A stretch of 20,881 bases of DNA from Mailhella sp. (GCA_017940105.1 JAGAZG010000003.1:1-20881), one strand, 5' to 3'. Positions 1 to 7,388 are shown, numbered from the stretch's first letter. Notes: a model not told the origin generated them from the letters alone. Program-made: numbers and translations.

Positions 1-22
1 TTCCTCTGTCAATTATATATTT

Positions 23-138
23 CCTTGGCGTCCATAGAGAAGCGGGTACACCCGACCCCATTCCGAACTCGGCAGTTAAGCGCTTCATCGCCCATGATAC
101 TGCGCACTCTTACGTGGGAAAGTAGGCCGATGCCAAGG
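23..138 (+). rRNA. rrf: 5S ribosomal RNA
   Basis: A roughly 116-nt 5S rRNA. The 5' end CCTTGGCG and the 3' end TGCCAAGG pair to form helix I. Between them are the conserved loop segment CCGAACTCGGCAGTTAAG and the late segment with GTGGGAAAGTAGG, both typical of bacterial 5S. It is presumably the last gene of an rRNA operon whose 16S and 23S genes lie upstream of the window. No tRNA follows it before the terminator. The exact ends may be off by one or two bases because they are set by helix I pairing only. Confidence 0.95.
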
Positions 139-145
139 TTATTTC

Positions 146-187
146 AAAAGCCACCCTTGTCCTTCAACATGGGCGGCTTCTTATTTA
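146..187 (+). terminator. Probable rho-independent terminator of the rRNA operon
   Basis: An imperfect hairpin with arms AAGCCACCCTTGT and ACATGGGCGGCTT lies 8 nt after the 5S gene and runs into a T-rich tract (CTTATTTAT). The stem has two mismatches, so the call rests on position as much as on pairing. Confidence 0.65.
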
Positions 188-320
188 TATCCCTCTTCGA
201 GTCTTTCTTCCTTTCCCCTCCCTGCCTTTTTGCTGCGTGATCACGCCCCTGAGCCGTGCATCGACAAATATTTCCGGCACGTTTCCCATTGTTTTTTTCT
301 TCCTTTTTTTGTTTTTTTTC

Positions 321-351
321 TATACTCTCCCTACCCGGATAGGGCCCTATC
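321..351 (+). promoter_or_regulatory. Possible ahbB-hemL promoter region with a perfect palindrome
   Basis: TATACT at 321-326 resembles a sigma70 -10 box, but no good -35 is seen at the right distance because the upstream bases are long T runs. Just downstream, at 338-351, is a perfect 14-nt palindrome GATAGGGCCCTATC. It would fall at about +5 to +18 of a transcript started from that -10, a usual place for a repressor operator. It could also be a leader hairpin. The rest of 190-415 is T-rich and I see no gene in it. Confidence 0.3.
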
Positions 352-415
352 TGCTTTTCTTGCCTGAATGCGGCATTATTTTTTTTGCTGCCTATGTTTA
401 TTTGTGGAGCAGACC

Positions 416-889
416 ATGGATTTTTCTCCTGTCGATCAGGCGATATTGCGCATCGCCCAAAAGAATATTCCTGATACGCTGACGCCGTTTGCCGATATGG
501 CTGCTGAAGTCGGCTGTTCAGAGCAGCATGTTATTGATCTTCTCGCCAGGCTTAAGGAAACGGGTGCGATACGGCGTTTTGGGGCAAGCATAAAGCATCA
601 GCGCACAGGCTGGACATCCAATGCCATGGTCGCGTGGATCGCCACGGACGATGAGGCTGAAAAGGCTGGTGCTTTTGCGGCAGAGCATCCTAATATTTCA
701 CATTGCTATTACCGACCCAGTCAGTATCCGGCATGGCCGTATACGTTTTATACCATGATTCATGGCAAGAGCGAGCTCGATTGCATGAACGTTGTTGAAG
801 AGATACTGAAGTCCACACCCCTTAAAACGTATGAAGTGCTCACGAGCATCCGTGAGTTGAAAAAAATTTCCATGACCTATTTTGCATAG
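416..889 (+). CDS. ahbB: Siroheme decarboxylase subunit, AhbA/AhbB family (probably AhbB)
   Basis: Cytoplasmic subunit of the enzyme that removes two carboxylates from siroheme (12,18-decarboxylation) to give didecarboxysiroheme in the alternative haem/d1 haem pathway. The 157-residue protein has an Lrp/AsnC-like fold: a winged helix-turn-helix at about residues 5-55, then an RRFGASIKHQ segment (53-62), the SHCYYRP motif at 95-101 and WPYTFYTMIHG at 107-117, all typical of the AhbB/NirL/NirG group rather than of DNA-binding Lrp proteins. I start it at ATG 416, preceded by GTGGAG; an in-frame ATG at 368 would add 16 hydrophobic, Cys-rich residues that do not fit the family. hemL follows after 28 nt, supporting a tetrapyrrole role. 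The partner AhbA is not in the window. It could instead be AhbA; the subunit assignment is from motif memory only. Confidence 0.85.
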   Translation: MDFSPVDQAILRIAQKNIPDTLTPFADMAAEVGCSEQHVIDLLARLKETGAIRRFGASIKHQRTGWTSNAMVAWIATDDEAEKAGAFAAEHPNISHCYYRPSQYPAWPYTFYTMIHGKSELDCMNVVEEILKSTPLKTYEVLTSIRELKKISMTYFA

Positions 890-904
890 CCGCAAAAGAG
901 CGGC
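889..904 (+). promoter_or_regulatory. Small intercistronic hairpin before the hemL ribosome binding site
   Basis: GCCGC and GCGGC form a 5-bp stem around the loop AAAAGA. It starts at the last base of the ahbB stop codon and ends 2 nt before the hemL Shine-Dalgarno (AGGAG). No T tract follows, so it is not a terminator; it may affect mRNA processing or hemL translation. Confidence 0.3.
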
Positions 905-917
905 ACAGGAGTAATAT

Positions 918-2192
918 ATGAACTGTCAGCGCTCCGCTGAATTGTTTGCTGAGGCTCAGGAGCTCATTCCAGGTGGCGTAAACAGTCCTGTCCGGGCCTG
1001 TCGTAATGTGCATGCGGATCCATTGTTCATCGCTTCTGCCAAAGGCTCTCATCTGACTACGGTGGATGGGGAAGACTATGTTGATTTTCTTGGTTCATGG
1101 GGACCGATGCTTGTCGGGCATGCCCATCCAGATGTGACCAGGGCCATTCAGCAGGCCGCCTTGGCGGGCACAAGCTATGGAGCTCCGTGCCAGGCAGAAG
1201 TGGAGCTGGCCCGCGAGGTCTGTGCAGCTTTGCCATCGGTAGAAATGGTGCGCATGGTAAATTCGGGGACAGAGGCCACCATGAGTGCGCTTCGCCTTGC
1301 GCGCGGATATACCGGACGCGATAAACTTGTGAAATTCATTGGCGGCTATCATGGGCATGGCGACGCTTTTCTTGCCAGCGCCGGATCCGGCGTAGCCACG
1401 TTTTCCATTCCAGGCACGCCTGGCGTGCCTGCAAGCACGGTAAAAGACACGCTGCTGGCTCCGTATAATGACATAGAAGCCGTGCGTGAGCTGTTCAGAC
1501 GCAATCCTGAACAGATTGCCGCCGTCTTTGTGGAACCAGTAGCAGGCAACATGGGGCTTGTGCTGCCGCAGCCGGGCTTTCTTAATGGCCTGCGCGAGCT
1601 TTGCACACGATATGGAACGCTTTTGGTCTTCGACGAAGTCATCACTGGTTTTCGTCTGAGCTACGGCGGCGCGCAGGGGCGTTTTGGCGTTCTGCCTGAT
1701 CTTACTACATTTGGCAAGATCATCGGCGGGGGGCTGCCAGTAGGCGCGTATGGCGGCAGCTCCGATATCATGTCGCATGTCGCTCCCCAGGGCGAAGTGT
1801 ACCAGGCTGGCACGCTTTCGGGCAATCCGCTTGCCATGGCCGCCGGTCTTGCTACGCTGCGCATATTAAAAAATGCAGATTACGATGCACTGGAAAAGCG
1901 CGTTCATCGTTTCGTCATGGATCTTGACGAAATTTTGCGCAACAAGGGTGTCTCTGTGCAAATCCCGCATATAGCGTCTTTGTTCAGCATTTATTTCACA
2001 GAGGCGCCCATTATTGATTTTTCAAATGTTCAGACGACGAATCAGGCCCTTTTTGAAAGCTTTTACAAGCAGATGAGGGAACAAGGCATATTTATGGCTC
2101 CTTCTGCTTTTGAGGCAAACATGCTGTCGTTTGCCCATACCGATGACGATTTTGAAAGGGCTCTTGATGCTGCGCTCCGCGTGAAGTTTTAA
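918..2192 (+). CDS. hemL: Glutamate-1-semialdehyde 2,1-aminomutase
   Basis: PLP-dependent cytoplasmic enzyme that converts glutamate-1-semialdehyde to 5-aminolevulinate, the first committed tetrapyrrole precursor of the C5 pathway. The 424-residue length is normal. Visible fold-type I aminotransferase features are PGGVNSPVRA near the N-terminus, NSGTEATMSALRLARG at 115-130 (cofactor phosphate region), GGYHGHGD at 142-149, FDEVITGFR (PLP ring Asp), and the Schiff-base lysine K267 in TFGKIIGGGLPVGAYGG. The start ATG has AGGAG 6 nt upstream. It lies 28 nt after the siroheme decarboxylase gene, so the pair is very likely co-transcribed, and a terminator follows directly. This pairing links haem precursor supply with a late step of the siroheme-dependent haem route. 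Confidence 0.97.
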   Translation: MNCQRSAELFAEAQELIPGGVNSPVRACRNVHADPLFIASAKGSHLTTVDGEDYVDFLGSWGPMLVGHAHPDVTRAIQQAALAGTSYGAPCQAEVELAREVCAALPSVEMVRMVNSGTEATMSALRLARGYTGRDKLVKFIGGYHGHGDAFLASAGSGVATFSIPGTPGVPASTVKDTLLAPYNDIEAVRELFRRNPEQIAAVFVEPVAGNMGLVLPQPGFLNGLRELCTRYGTLLVFDEVITGFRLSYGGAQGRFGVLPDLTTFGKIIGGGLPVGAYGGSSDIMSHVAPQGEVYQAGTLSGNPLAMAAGLATLRILKNADYDALEKRVHRFVMDLDEILRNKGVSVQIPHIASLFSIYFTEAPIIDFSNVQTTNQALFESFYKQMREQGIFMAPSAFEANMLSFAHTDDDFERALDAALRVKF

Positions 2193-2216
2193 TGCTTTTT
2201 CAAGCTTAGTTCACAA

Positions 2217-2248
2217 CCTCTGATACATATCCGGAGGCTGTTTTTTTG
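2217..2248 (+). terminator. Rho-independent terminator after hemL
   Basis: CCTCTG and CCGGAGG form a stem of about 6 bp (one G-T) with an AT-rich loop, followed after CTG by seven Ts. It starts 24 nt after the hemL stop and closes the ahbB-hemL unit. Confidence 0.75.
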
Positions 2249-2260
2249 CTTTGGCTCTGC

Positions 2261-2295
2261 TTGATGATCGGCAACTGCAATAAAGGCATTATAAT
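2261..2295 (+). promoter_or_regulatory. Possible promoter for the malic enzyme-TRAP genes
   Basis: A perfect TATAAT -10 box lies at 2290-2295, 111 nt before the malic enzyme start. The nearest -35-like hexamer, TTGATG at 2261-2266, is 23 nt away, which is too far for a standard sigma70 spacer, so the -35 is unsettled. The position after the hemL terminator and before an apparent new transcription unit favours some promoter here. Confidence 0.35.
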
Positions 2296-2406
2296 TACCA
2301 GTGTTTCATAACGCCTATCATAGCCAGGAATATGTTGCTTTTTTTTTGAAACCTTTATATCGCTGATTAAGAAAAGCTTTTTAAGTCAATTATCCAGGGA
2401 GAAAAC

Positions 2407-3726
2407 ATGTCAGCACTTTACACCAAAGAAGAGGCTCTTGCCTATCACAGCGATCCGCGCCCAGGCAAGATTGAAACTGTTCTTACCAAGCCGTTTGCGA
2501 CCCAGAAGGATCTTTCCATGGCTTATTCTCCGGGTGTGGCCGAACCTTGCATGGAAATATTCCATGATTCTGCCAAGGCTTCGAAATACACGGGGCGCTC
2601 CAACCTTGTGGCCGTGGTTTCCAATGGAACAGCCGTGCTCGGACTTGGCAACATCGGACCGCTGGCAGGAAAACCAGTCATGGAAGGCAAGGGCGTGCTT
2701 TTCAAGCATTTTGCCGATATTGACGTGTTTGACCTTGAAGTCAATGAATTCGATCCTGACAGGCTGTGCGAAATCGTAAAGGCACTTGAGCCGACTTTTG
2801 GAGGAATCAATCTTGAGGATATCAAGGCTCCGGAGTGCTTCTATATAGAGCAAAAGCTGAAAAAAGAAATGAATATCCCCGTGTTTCATGACGACCAGCA
2901 CGGTACGGCGGTAATCTCCGGTGCAGCATTGCTCAATGCCTGCGAAATAAGCGGACGCAAACCTGAAGATCTTAAGGTCGTCATCATGGGAGCCGGTGCG
3001 GCTGGCATCGCGTGCAGCAATTTTTATTGCGCCCTGGGCGTGCGCCGTGAAAATGTGTTTATGTTTGATTCAAAAGGGCTCATCCATGCGGGCAGGACAG
3101 ACCTTAACGAGTACAAGGCATCCTTTGCTCAGGCAAAGGATGCCGGCGGACTTGCGGAATGCATGAAGGGCGCGCATTTGTTCCTTGGCCTTTCCAAGGG
3201 GAATCTTGTGACCAGAGATATGGTACGGTCCATGGCTGATCATCCCGTTATTTTTGCCATGGCCAATCCTGTTCCTGAAATCAGCTACGAAGATGCAAAG
3301 GAAGCTCGTCCTGACTGCATTATGGGAACGGGACGCTCAGATTATCCCAACCAGATTAATAACGTTTCGGGATTTCCCTACATTTTCCGCGGAGCGCTTG
3401 ATGTTGAGGCAACCGAGATCAACGACGCGATGAAGATTGCGGCAGCATACGCTCTGGCAGCCTTGGCCAAAGAGCCTGTTCCCGCCGATATCCTTGAGGC
3501 GTACAATACGGATGCTATCAGTTTTGGCATTGACTATGTCATTCCAAAGCCTTTGGATTCCCGCATTCTTACGGCTGTAACTCCAGCTGTGGCCAAAGCC
3601 GCCATGGAAACGGGCGTTGCGCGCCGTCCCATCGATGACCTTGAGGCTTATGCCAGGTCTTTGGAAGAACGCATCAGCGCTGCGCATGGCAGGGAACTGC
3701 CGTTTATCGAAAGCTATAAGAAATAG
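2407..3726 (+). CDS. NAD(P)-dependent malic enzyme (short, MaeB-type catalytic domain only)
   Basis: Oxidative decarboxylation of L-malate to pyruvate and CO2 with NAD(P)H formation, in the cytoplasm. The 439 residues match the stand-alone bacterial malic enzyme; the phosphotransacetylase-like C-terminal domain of E. coli MaeB is absent. Visible landmarks: catalytic Tyr40 in MAYSPGVAEPC, Lys95 in MEGKGVLFKHFADID, metal-ligand region NLEDIKAPECF (Glu137, Asp138) and HDDQHGTA (Asp162/163), Rossmann loop GAGAAG at 195-200, and MANPVPEIS and NQINNVSGFPYIFRGALDV in the C-terminal half. A GGGAG ribosome site precedes the ATG. dctP of a TRAP transporter starts 74 nt downstream, which suggests that the transporter feeds malate or a malate precursor to this enzyme. 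Coenzyme preference cannot be read with certainty. Confidence 0.95.
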   Translation: MSALYTKEEALAYHSDPRPGKIETVLTKPFATQKDLSMAYSPGVAEPCMEIFHDSAKASKYTGRSNLVAVVSNGTAVLGLGNIGPLAGKPVMEGKGVLFKHFADIDVFDLEVNEFDPDRLCEIVKALEPTFGGINLEDIKAPECFYIEQKLKKEMNIPVFHDDQHGTAVISGAALLNACEISGRKPEDLKVVIMGAGAAGIACSNFYCALGVRRENVFMFDSKGLIHAGRTDLNEYKASFAQAKDAGGLAECMKGAHLFLGLSKGNLVTRDMVRSMADHPVIFAMANPVPEISYEDAKEARPDCIMGTGRSDYPNQINNVSGFPYIFRGALDVEATEINDAMKIAAAYALAALAKEPVPADILEAYNTDAISFGIDYVIPKPLDSRILTAVTPAVAKAAMETGVARRPIDDLEAYARSLEERISAAHGRELPFIESYKK

Positions 3727-3727
3727 G

Positions 3728-3744
3728 AGCCTGACAGGCTTTTC
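3728..3744 (+). terminator. Weak hairpin between malic enzyme and dctP
   Basis: AGCCT and AGGCT pair around a 3-nt loop right after the malic enzyme stop and are followed by only four Ts. At most it is a partial terminator or an RNA stabiliser; read-through into dctP seems likely. Confidence 0.25.
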
Positions 3745-3800
3745 ATGCAGAGAACGCCTGACCTTCATTTTTTCTCAACCACTTACCAAGGAGAGCACAC

Positions 3801-4775
3801 ATGAAGATTCGTACATTGCTTGCCGCTTTCTGCGGGATTTTGCTCAGCGCATCCCTTTGCTCGGCTGCTCCCATTACTCTTAAGCTCGGACATATCGCCG
3901 AGCCGGAAAACCCGTATGGCATGGGAGCCGACCATTTCGCACAGCTCGTCAAGGAACGTACCGGCGGAGCCGTTGAAATTCAGGTATTTCCTTCAAGTCA
4001 GCTGGGCAACCAGCGCGATCTTGTCGAAGGTCTTGTATTTGGCACGGTTGACCTTACGCTCACGGGCACGGCTGTACTCGGCAACTTTGTGCCTGAAGTA
4101 GCAGTTTTTGACCTGCCGTTTATTTTCCGCGATGTGCAGCATGCCTACAAAGCTCTTGATACCGTAGGCATGGAGCTGTGCAAAAAGGGTGAAAAACAAG
4201 GCATGATCACCCTGGCCATCTGGGAGAACGGCGTCCGCCATATGACTAATAACAAGCGCCCGATACGCACGCCTGACGACATGAAGGGGCTTAAGATCCG
4301 CGTTATGGAGCAGCCGGTTTACATAGAGATGATGAAGGCGCTTGGCGCCAGCCCCACCCCAATGGCCATGAGCGAGCTTTATACAGCCATGCAGAAAGGC
4401 GTTGTCGACGGACAGGAAAACCCCTTCTCACACATCGCTACGAAGCGGTTCGATGAAGTGCAGAAATACATTTCGCTTACTGGGCATACCTATGCTCCAG
4501 AACCTGTGCTGATCAGCGCTATGGCGTGGAACAAGCTTAATGACGAACAGAAAGCCATAGTGCGCAAGGCCGCCGAAGATACCCGTGACTGGCAGCGCCA
4601 GCTCTGCCGTGATTCCGAGAGCAAGTTCATGCAGATCATCAAGGACCGAGGTCATGCTGAAATCAACGACGATGTAGACAAAGAAGCCTTTATGAAGGCT
4701 ACCGCATCTGTGTTCAAGCTGTACACAGACAAGTTTGGCGATGCCACCATCAAGGCTATTCAGAGCATACAGTAA
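3801..4775 (+). CDS. dctP: TRAP transporter substrate-binding protein, DctP family
   Basis: Periplasmic binding protein that delivers a carboxylate to the TRAP membrane subunits encoded next. The 324-residue precursor has a Sec signal peptide (basic MKIR, hydrophobic core to about residue 20, cleavage near CSAA). The mature part carries DctP family landmarks: LKLGHIAEPENPYGMGA at the start, FPSSQLGNQRDLVEGL, FDLPFIFRD, and the signature KIRVMEQPVYIEMMKALGA with the ligand-binding Arg, followed by SELYTAMQKGVVDGQENP. The start has an AAGGAGAG ribosome site. The ligand is most likely a C4-dicarboxylate, because a malic enzyme lies just upstream, but DctP proteins bind many different organic acids and the sequence alone does not settle it. 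Confidence 0.93.
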   Translation: MKIRTLLAAFCGILLSASLCSAAPITLKLGHIAEPENPYGMGADHFAQLVKERTGGAVEIQVFPSSQLGNQRDLVEGLVFGTVDLTLTGTAVLGNFVPEVAVFDLPFIFRDVQHAYKALDTVGMELCKKGEKQGMITLAIWENGVRHMTNNKRPIRTPDDMKGLKIRVMEQPVYIEMMKALGASPTPMAMSELYTAMQKGVVDGQENPFSHIATKRFDEVQKYISLTGHTYAPEPVLISAMAWNKLNDEQKAIVRKAAEDTRDWQRQLCRDSESKFMQIIKDRGHAEINDDVDKEAFMKATASVFKLYTDKFGDATIKAIQSIQ

Positions 4776-4785
4776 TGTCGCATCC

Positions 4786-4822
4786 AGGCCGGTCACCGCT
4801 TGTGCGAAGGCCGGCCTTTTTT
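4786..4822 (+). terminator. Strong intra-operon terminator/attenuator between dctP and dctQ
   Basis: AGGCCGG and CCGGCCT form a perfect 7-bp GC-rich stem, followed by a run of Ts. It begins 10 nt after the dctP stop, and dctQ starts 22 nt after it. Such a site would let the binding protein be made in excess over the two membrane subunits, a usual need of TRAP systems. Confidence 0.8.
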
Positions 4823-4844
4823 GTTTTGAAACTGGAGCCTTTTT

Positions 4845-5324
4845 ATGACTAAGTTGTTGAATTTTATTGACTCCATTCTCAAGACGCTGACCATTGTCTG
4901 TATTGCGGCCATGCTTGTCATCGTCTTTGTTCAGGTCATTACCAGGTACTGCTTCAATTATACGCCGAGCTGGGGCGAAGAACTTTCCCGCTATCTTTTC
5001 GTATGGACAGTGTTTCTTTCTCTCCCCCTTCTGGCCCGTGCGGGCGGTCACATGGCCATTGAAACGCTGACCAGCCGCCTTCATAACATGCCTCTAAAAG
5101 TCTGCCGCATTGTTGCAGATATTTTTTCTCTGTGTTTTCTCGGCATCATGGTCTGGTATGGCGGAAAAATGGTCATGCTCGCCAAGTTTCAGACTTCGGC
5201 AGCCATGATGATCCCCATGTCGTATGTATACGTTGTCATGCCGCTGGGCTGCTTTGTCATGCTGCTGTATACGGTTGAAAACCTTTGCAAAGTTCTCCGC
5301 ACTCCTGCGGATGAACTGAAGTAG
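4845..5324 (+). CDS. dctQ: TRAP transporter small permease subunit, DctQ family
   Basis: Small inner-membrane subunit of the TRAP transporter, which partners with DctM. The 159 residues contain about four hydrophobic helices (near 12-34, 46-66, 85-107 and 122-146). The family hallmark WGEELSRYLFVW at about 43-54 and RAGGHMAIE after the second helix are clear. It begins 22 nt after the hairpin that follows dctP, with GGAG upstream, and dctM begins 10 nt after its stop, so dctQ and dctM are surely co-transcribed. Confidence 0.93.
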   Translation: MTKLLNFIDSILKTLTIVCIAAMLVIVFVQVITRYCFNYTPSWGEELSRYLFVWTVFLSLPLLARAGGHMAIETLTSRLHNMPLKVCRIVADIFSLCFLGIMVWYGGKMVMLAKFQTSAAMMIPMSYVYVVMPLGCFVMLLYTVENLCKVLRTPADELK

Positions 5325-5334
5325 GGGGTCTGCC

Positions 5335-6612
5335 ATGGCTTTGTGGGTCATTCTTTCCTCCTTCGTCGTCATTCTTGCCAGCGGCGCTTCCATCGGCGTT
5401 GGCCTTGGGCTTTCTTCTGCCATTACCATGTCTGCTGTCATGGGAACGCCCCTTATTGCGGTGGTGCAGAAAATGTTCACCGCAGTCGATTCGTATTCCT
5501 TTCTGGCCGTGCCTTTCTTCATGCTTGCCGGAGCATTCATGTCTGACGGTGGCGTGACGCGCCGCATAGTTGATTTTTCTATGGCTCTGGTCGGAGCCCT
5601 TGCCGGCGGGCTTGCGCTGGTCGTGGCGGTTGCAGGCATGTTTTTTGCTGCCCTTTCCGGGTCTTCAGCAGCGACTACAGCGGCCATTGGCGCTTCGATG
5701 ATTGATGAAATGGAACGGCGCGGCTATCCAAGGTCGTTTGCCGCTGCAGTTGTCGCTTCAGGCGGCACGGTGGGCATTGTCATCCCGCCATCGGTAACGC
5801 TGGTAGTGTATGGTTCCATAGCAAATACTTCCATTGCCGATCTGTTCATAGGCGGCGTCGTGCCCGGACTGCTCATGGGTGTTTCGATGTGCGTCGTAAG
5901 CTGGATCATTTCTAAAAGAAAAGGCTACAAAGGCGAAGGTTCCTTCTCTATCAAGCGCATGCTTCTTTCCATCAAGGAATGTTCATGGGCCCTTATGATG
6001 CCCGTCATCATTCTTGGCGGCATATACATGGGCATTTTCACGCCTACAGAAGCAGCTGCGGTGGCCGCGGTTTATGGAGCTTTTGTAGGATTATTCATTT
6101 ACAAGGAATTGAAGTGGAAGGATTTGCCCAAGACGCTGCTTTCTGCTGCCAAGAGCACTACCATGATCATGTTTGTCGTTGGAGCGGCAAACGTGTTCGG
6201 CTGGATTTTGACATGGGCACAGGTACCGCACAGTCTGGCAACCTATTTTGCCACCATCACGGACAATCCTTTTATTTTCCTTATGCTGGTCAACGTGCTG
6301 CTGCTCTTCATCGGGACCCTTGTCAATGCGTCAGCTGCCGTTGTCATTGTCACGCCTATTTTGCTGCCTGTTGCTTTGAGCCTGGGCATTGATCCTTTGT
6401 TTTTCGGCGTGATTATGGTCGTCAACCTGGCCATAGGCTGCATTACTCCGCCGGTCGGGCTGGATCTGTTTGTCGTGTCATCCATTACCAAAATTTCAGT
6501 GGATCAGATCACGGTAAAAGTCATGCCTTATCTGCTTACCCTGCTCGGCATGCTGGTCTTTATGACGTACTTCCCACCAGTAGTCACCTTTTTGCCTCAT
6601 CTCATGCATTGA
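5335..6612 (+). CDS. dctM: TRAP transporter large permease subunit, DctM family
   Basis: Large inner-membrane subunit that carries out sodium-coupled, binding-protein-dependent uptake. The 425 residues are the usual length and are almost wholly hydrophobic with roughly a dozen membrane segments. DctM landmarks seen are FLAVPFFMLAGAFMSDGG near residues 60-75, GMFFAALSGSSAATTAAIGA, the GGTVGIVIPPSVTLVVYG motif, GIFTPTEAAAVAAVYG in the middle, and NLAIGCITPPVGLDLFV near the C-terminus. The ATG follows a G-rich ribosome site (AGTAGGGGG). Together with dctP and dctQ it makes a complete transporter, closed by a strong terminator. Confidence 0.95.
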   Translation: MALWVILSSFVVILASGASIGVGLGLSSAITMSAVMGTPLIAVVQKMFTAVDSYSFLAVPFFMLAGAFMSDGGVTRRIVDFSMALVGALAGGLALVVAVAGMFFAALSGSSAATTAAIGASMIDEMERRGYPRSFAAAVVASGGTVGIVIPPSVTLVVYGSIANTSIADLFIGGVVPGLLMGVSMCVVSWIISKRKGYKGEGSFSIKRMLLSIKECSWALMMPVIILGGIYMGIFTPTEAAAVAAVYGAFVGLFIYKELKWKDLPKTLLSAAKSTTMIMFVVGAANVFGWILTWAQVPHSLATYFATITDNPFIFLMLVNVLLLFIGTLVNASAAVVIVTPILLPVALSLGIDPLFFGVIMVVNLAIGCITPPVGLDLFVVSSITKISVDQITVKVMPYLLTLLGMLVFMTYFPPVVTFLPHLMH

Positions 6613-6637
6613 TCTTACTAGCTGGTTATTTGAGCAG

Positions 6638-6666
6638 GCCCCTCTTTTATGTAAAAGAGGGGCTTT
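6638..6666 (+). terminator. Rho-independent terminator after dctM
   Basis: GCCCCTCTTTTA and TAAAAGAGGGGC form a perfect 12-bp inverted repeat with a very small loop, followed by TTT. It is 25 nt after the dctM stop and separates the TRAP operon from the AbrB-family gene. Confidence 0.8.
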
Positions 6667-6727
6667 GCCGCTGTGTTAAGTGAGTCAGCATTATTTGAAT
6701 GTTTAAAGAACAAGAAGGAAAATCGTG

Positions 6728-7225
6728 ATGATGCCGATCGTTTTGCTTGTCGTCAGCGGCGCTGCTGCGGGATATCTTTTTCATTATCTCAATATTCCGG
6801 GTGGGTGCATGCTGGGCGCCGTAGCGGGCGCAATCGCCGTCAAAGTCTTTCTTGCAGCCGAAATCACGGTGGCTCCGGCAGTATATAACGTTATTCAGAT
6901 AGGCATGGGGATTTGCGTGGGGGCAATGTTTTCTACGGAGCTTTTACCCGTTATAAGAGCCCAGCTGCCCGTCATGCTTTTGAGCACGGCCATTTTGCTG
7001 GCGGCAGGGCTGGCGGCAGCATTTTTTGTGCGCCATACAACGGATATGGATGTGATAAGCTCAATTTTGTCAACGTCGCCAGGCGGCTTGAACGCCGTAA
7101 TCGGCATGGCAGAAAATAATGAACATATGCCAAAGATAATGGCATTTCAGATGACCAGATTATACATGGTCATTTTTATGGTTCCCGTCTTTTGCTGGTT
7201 CATGAAATGCTTTTTTCATAAGTAA
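6728..7225 (+). CDS. Half-length AbrB-family membrane protein
   Basis: Inner-membrane protein of the AbrB/AbrB_dup family (PF05145-type, unrelated to the Bacillus AbrB regulator). Members are loosely linked to transport or to regulation of ammonia monooxygenase, and the biochemical role is unknown. Full-length members have about 350 residues and two homologous halves; this one has about 165 residues, so it corresponds to a single repeat. Seen are LNIPGGCMLGAVAGAIAVKV near the N-terminus, IQIGMGICVGAMFS at about 57-70, and the diagnostic STSPGGLNAVIGMA near 117-130, with about five hydrophobic stretches. I chose ATG 6728, 8 nt after AGAAGGA; GTG 6725 and ATG 6731 are also in frame. It ends normally before a good terminator, so it does not look like a fresh truncation. 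It may work as a homodimer. Confidence 0.8.
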   Translation: MMPIVLLVVSGAAAGYLFHYLNIPGGCMLGAVAGAIAVKVFLAAEITVAPAVYNVIQIGMGICVGAMFSTELLPVIRAQLPVMLLSTAILLAAGLAAAFFVRHTTDMDVISSILSTSPGGLNAVIGMAENNEHMPKIMAFQMTRLYMVIFMVPVFCWFMKCFFHK

Positions 7226-7228
7226 GAA

Positions 7229-7270
7229 AAGGCAAAGCCCCGCTGGGTTTGCCGCAGGGCTTTGCCTTTT
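7229..7270 (+). terminator. Bidirectional terminator between the AbrB-family gene and thiC
   Basis: AAGGCAAAGCCC and GGGCTTTGCCTT form a perfect 12-bp stem with a 16-nt loop. On the plus strand it ends in TTTT; read on the minus strand it also ends in TTTTCTTACTT. It sits between two convergent genes and can serve both. Confidence 0.85.
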
Positions 7271-7388
7271 CGCTATTTCCGTTCTGGTATAAGACCTTGG
7301 CCTTCAGCGACACGGACGCTCTGGCCTGAACGCCGTATTCTCGTTGCGGCCGGTTTGGCAGAAGTTCTCTCTTTTCTCAAACACCGGG

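Noticed and set aside
25..240. Open frame of 71 codons over the 5S rRNA region
   Set aside because: It lies within and just after the 5S gene and its terminator, and the product resembles no protein.
237..482. Open frame of 81 codons upstream of ahbB, rich in Phe and Leu
   Set aside because: It is a translation of T runs and overlaps the ahbB start in another frame; there is no ribosome site.
1095..1778. 227-codon open frame antisense to hemL
   Set aside because: It is a shadow of a high-confidence conserved gene; the product has no recognisable domain and no ribosome site.
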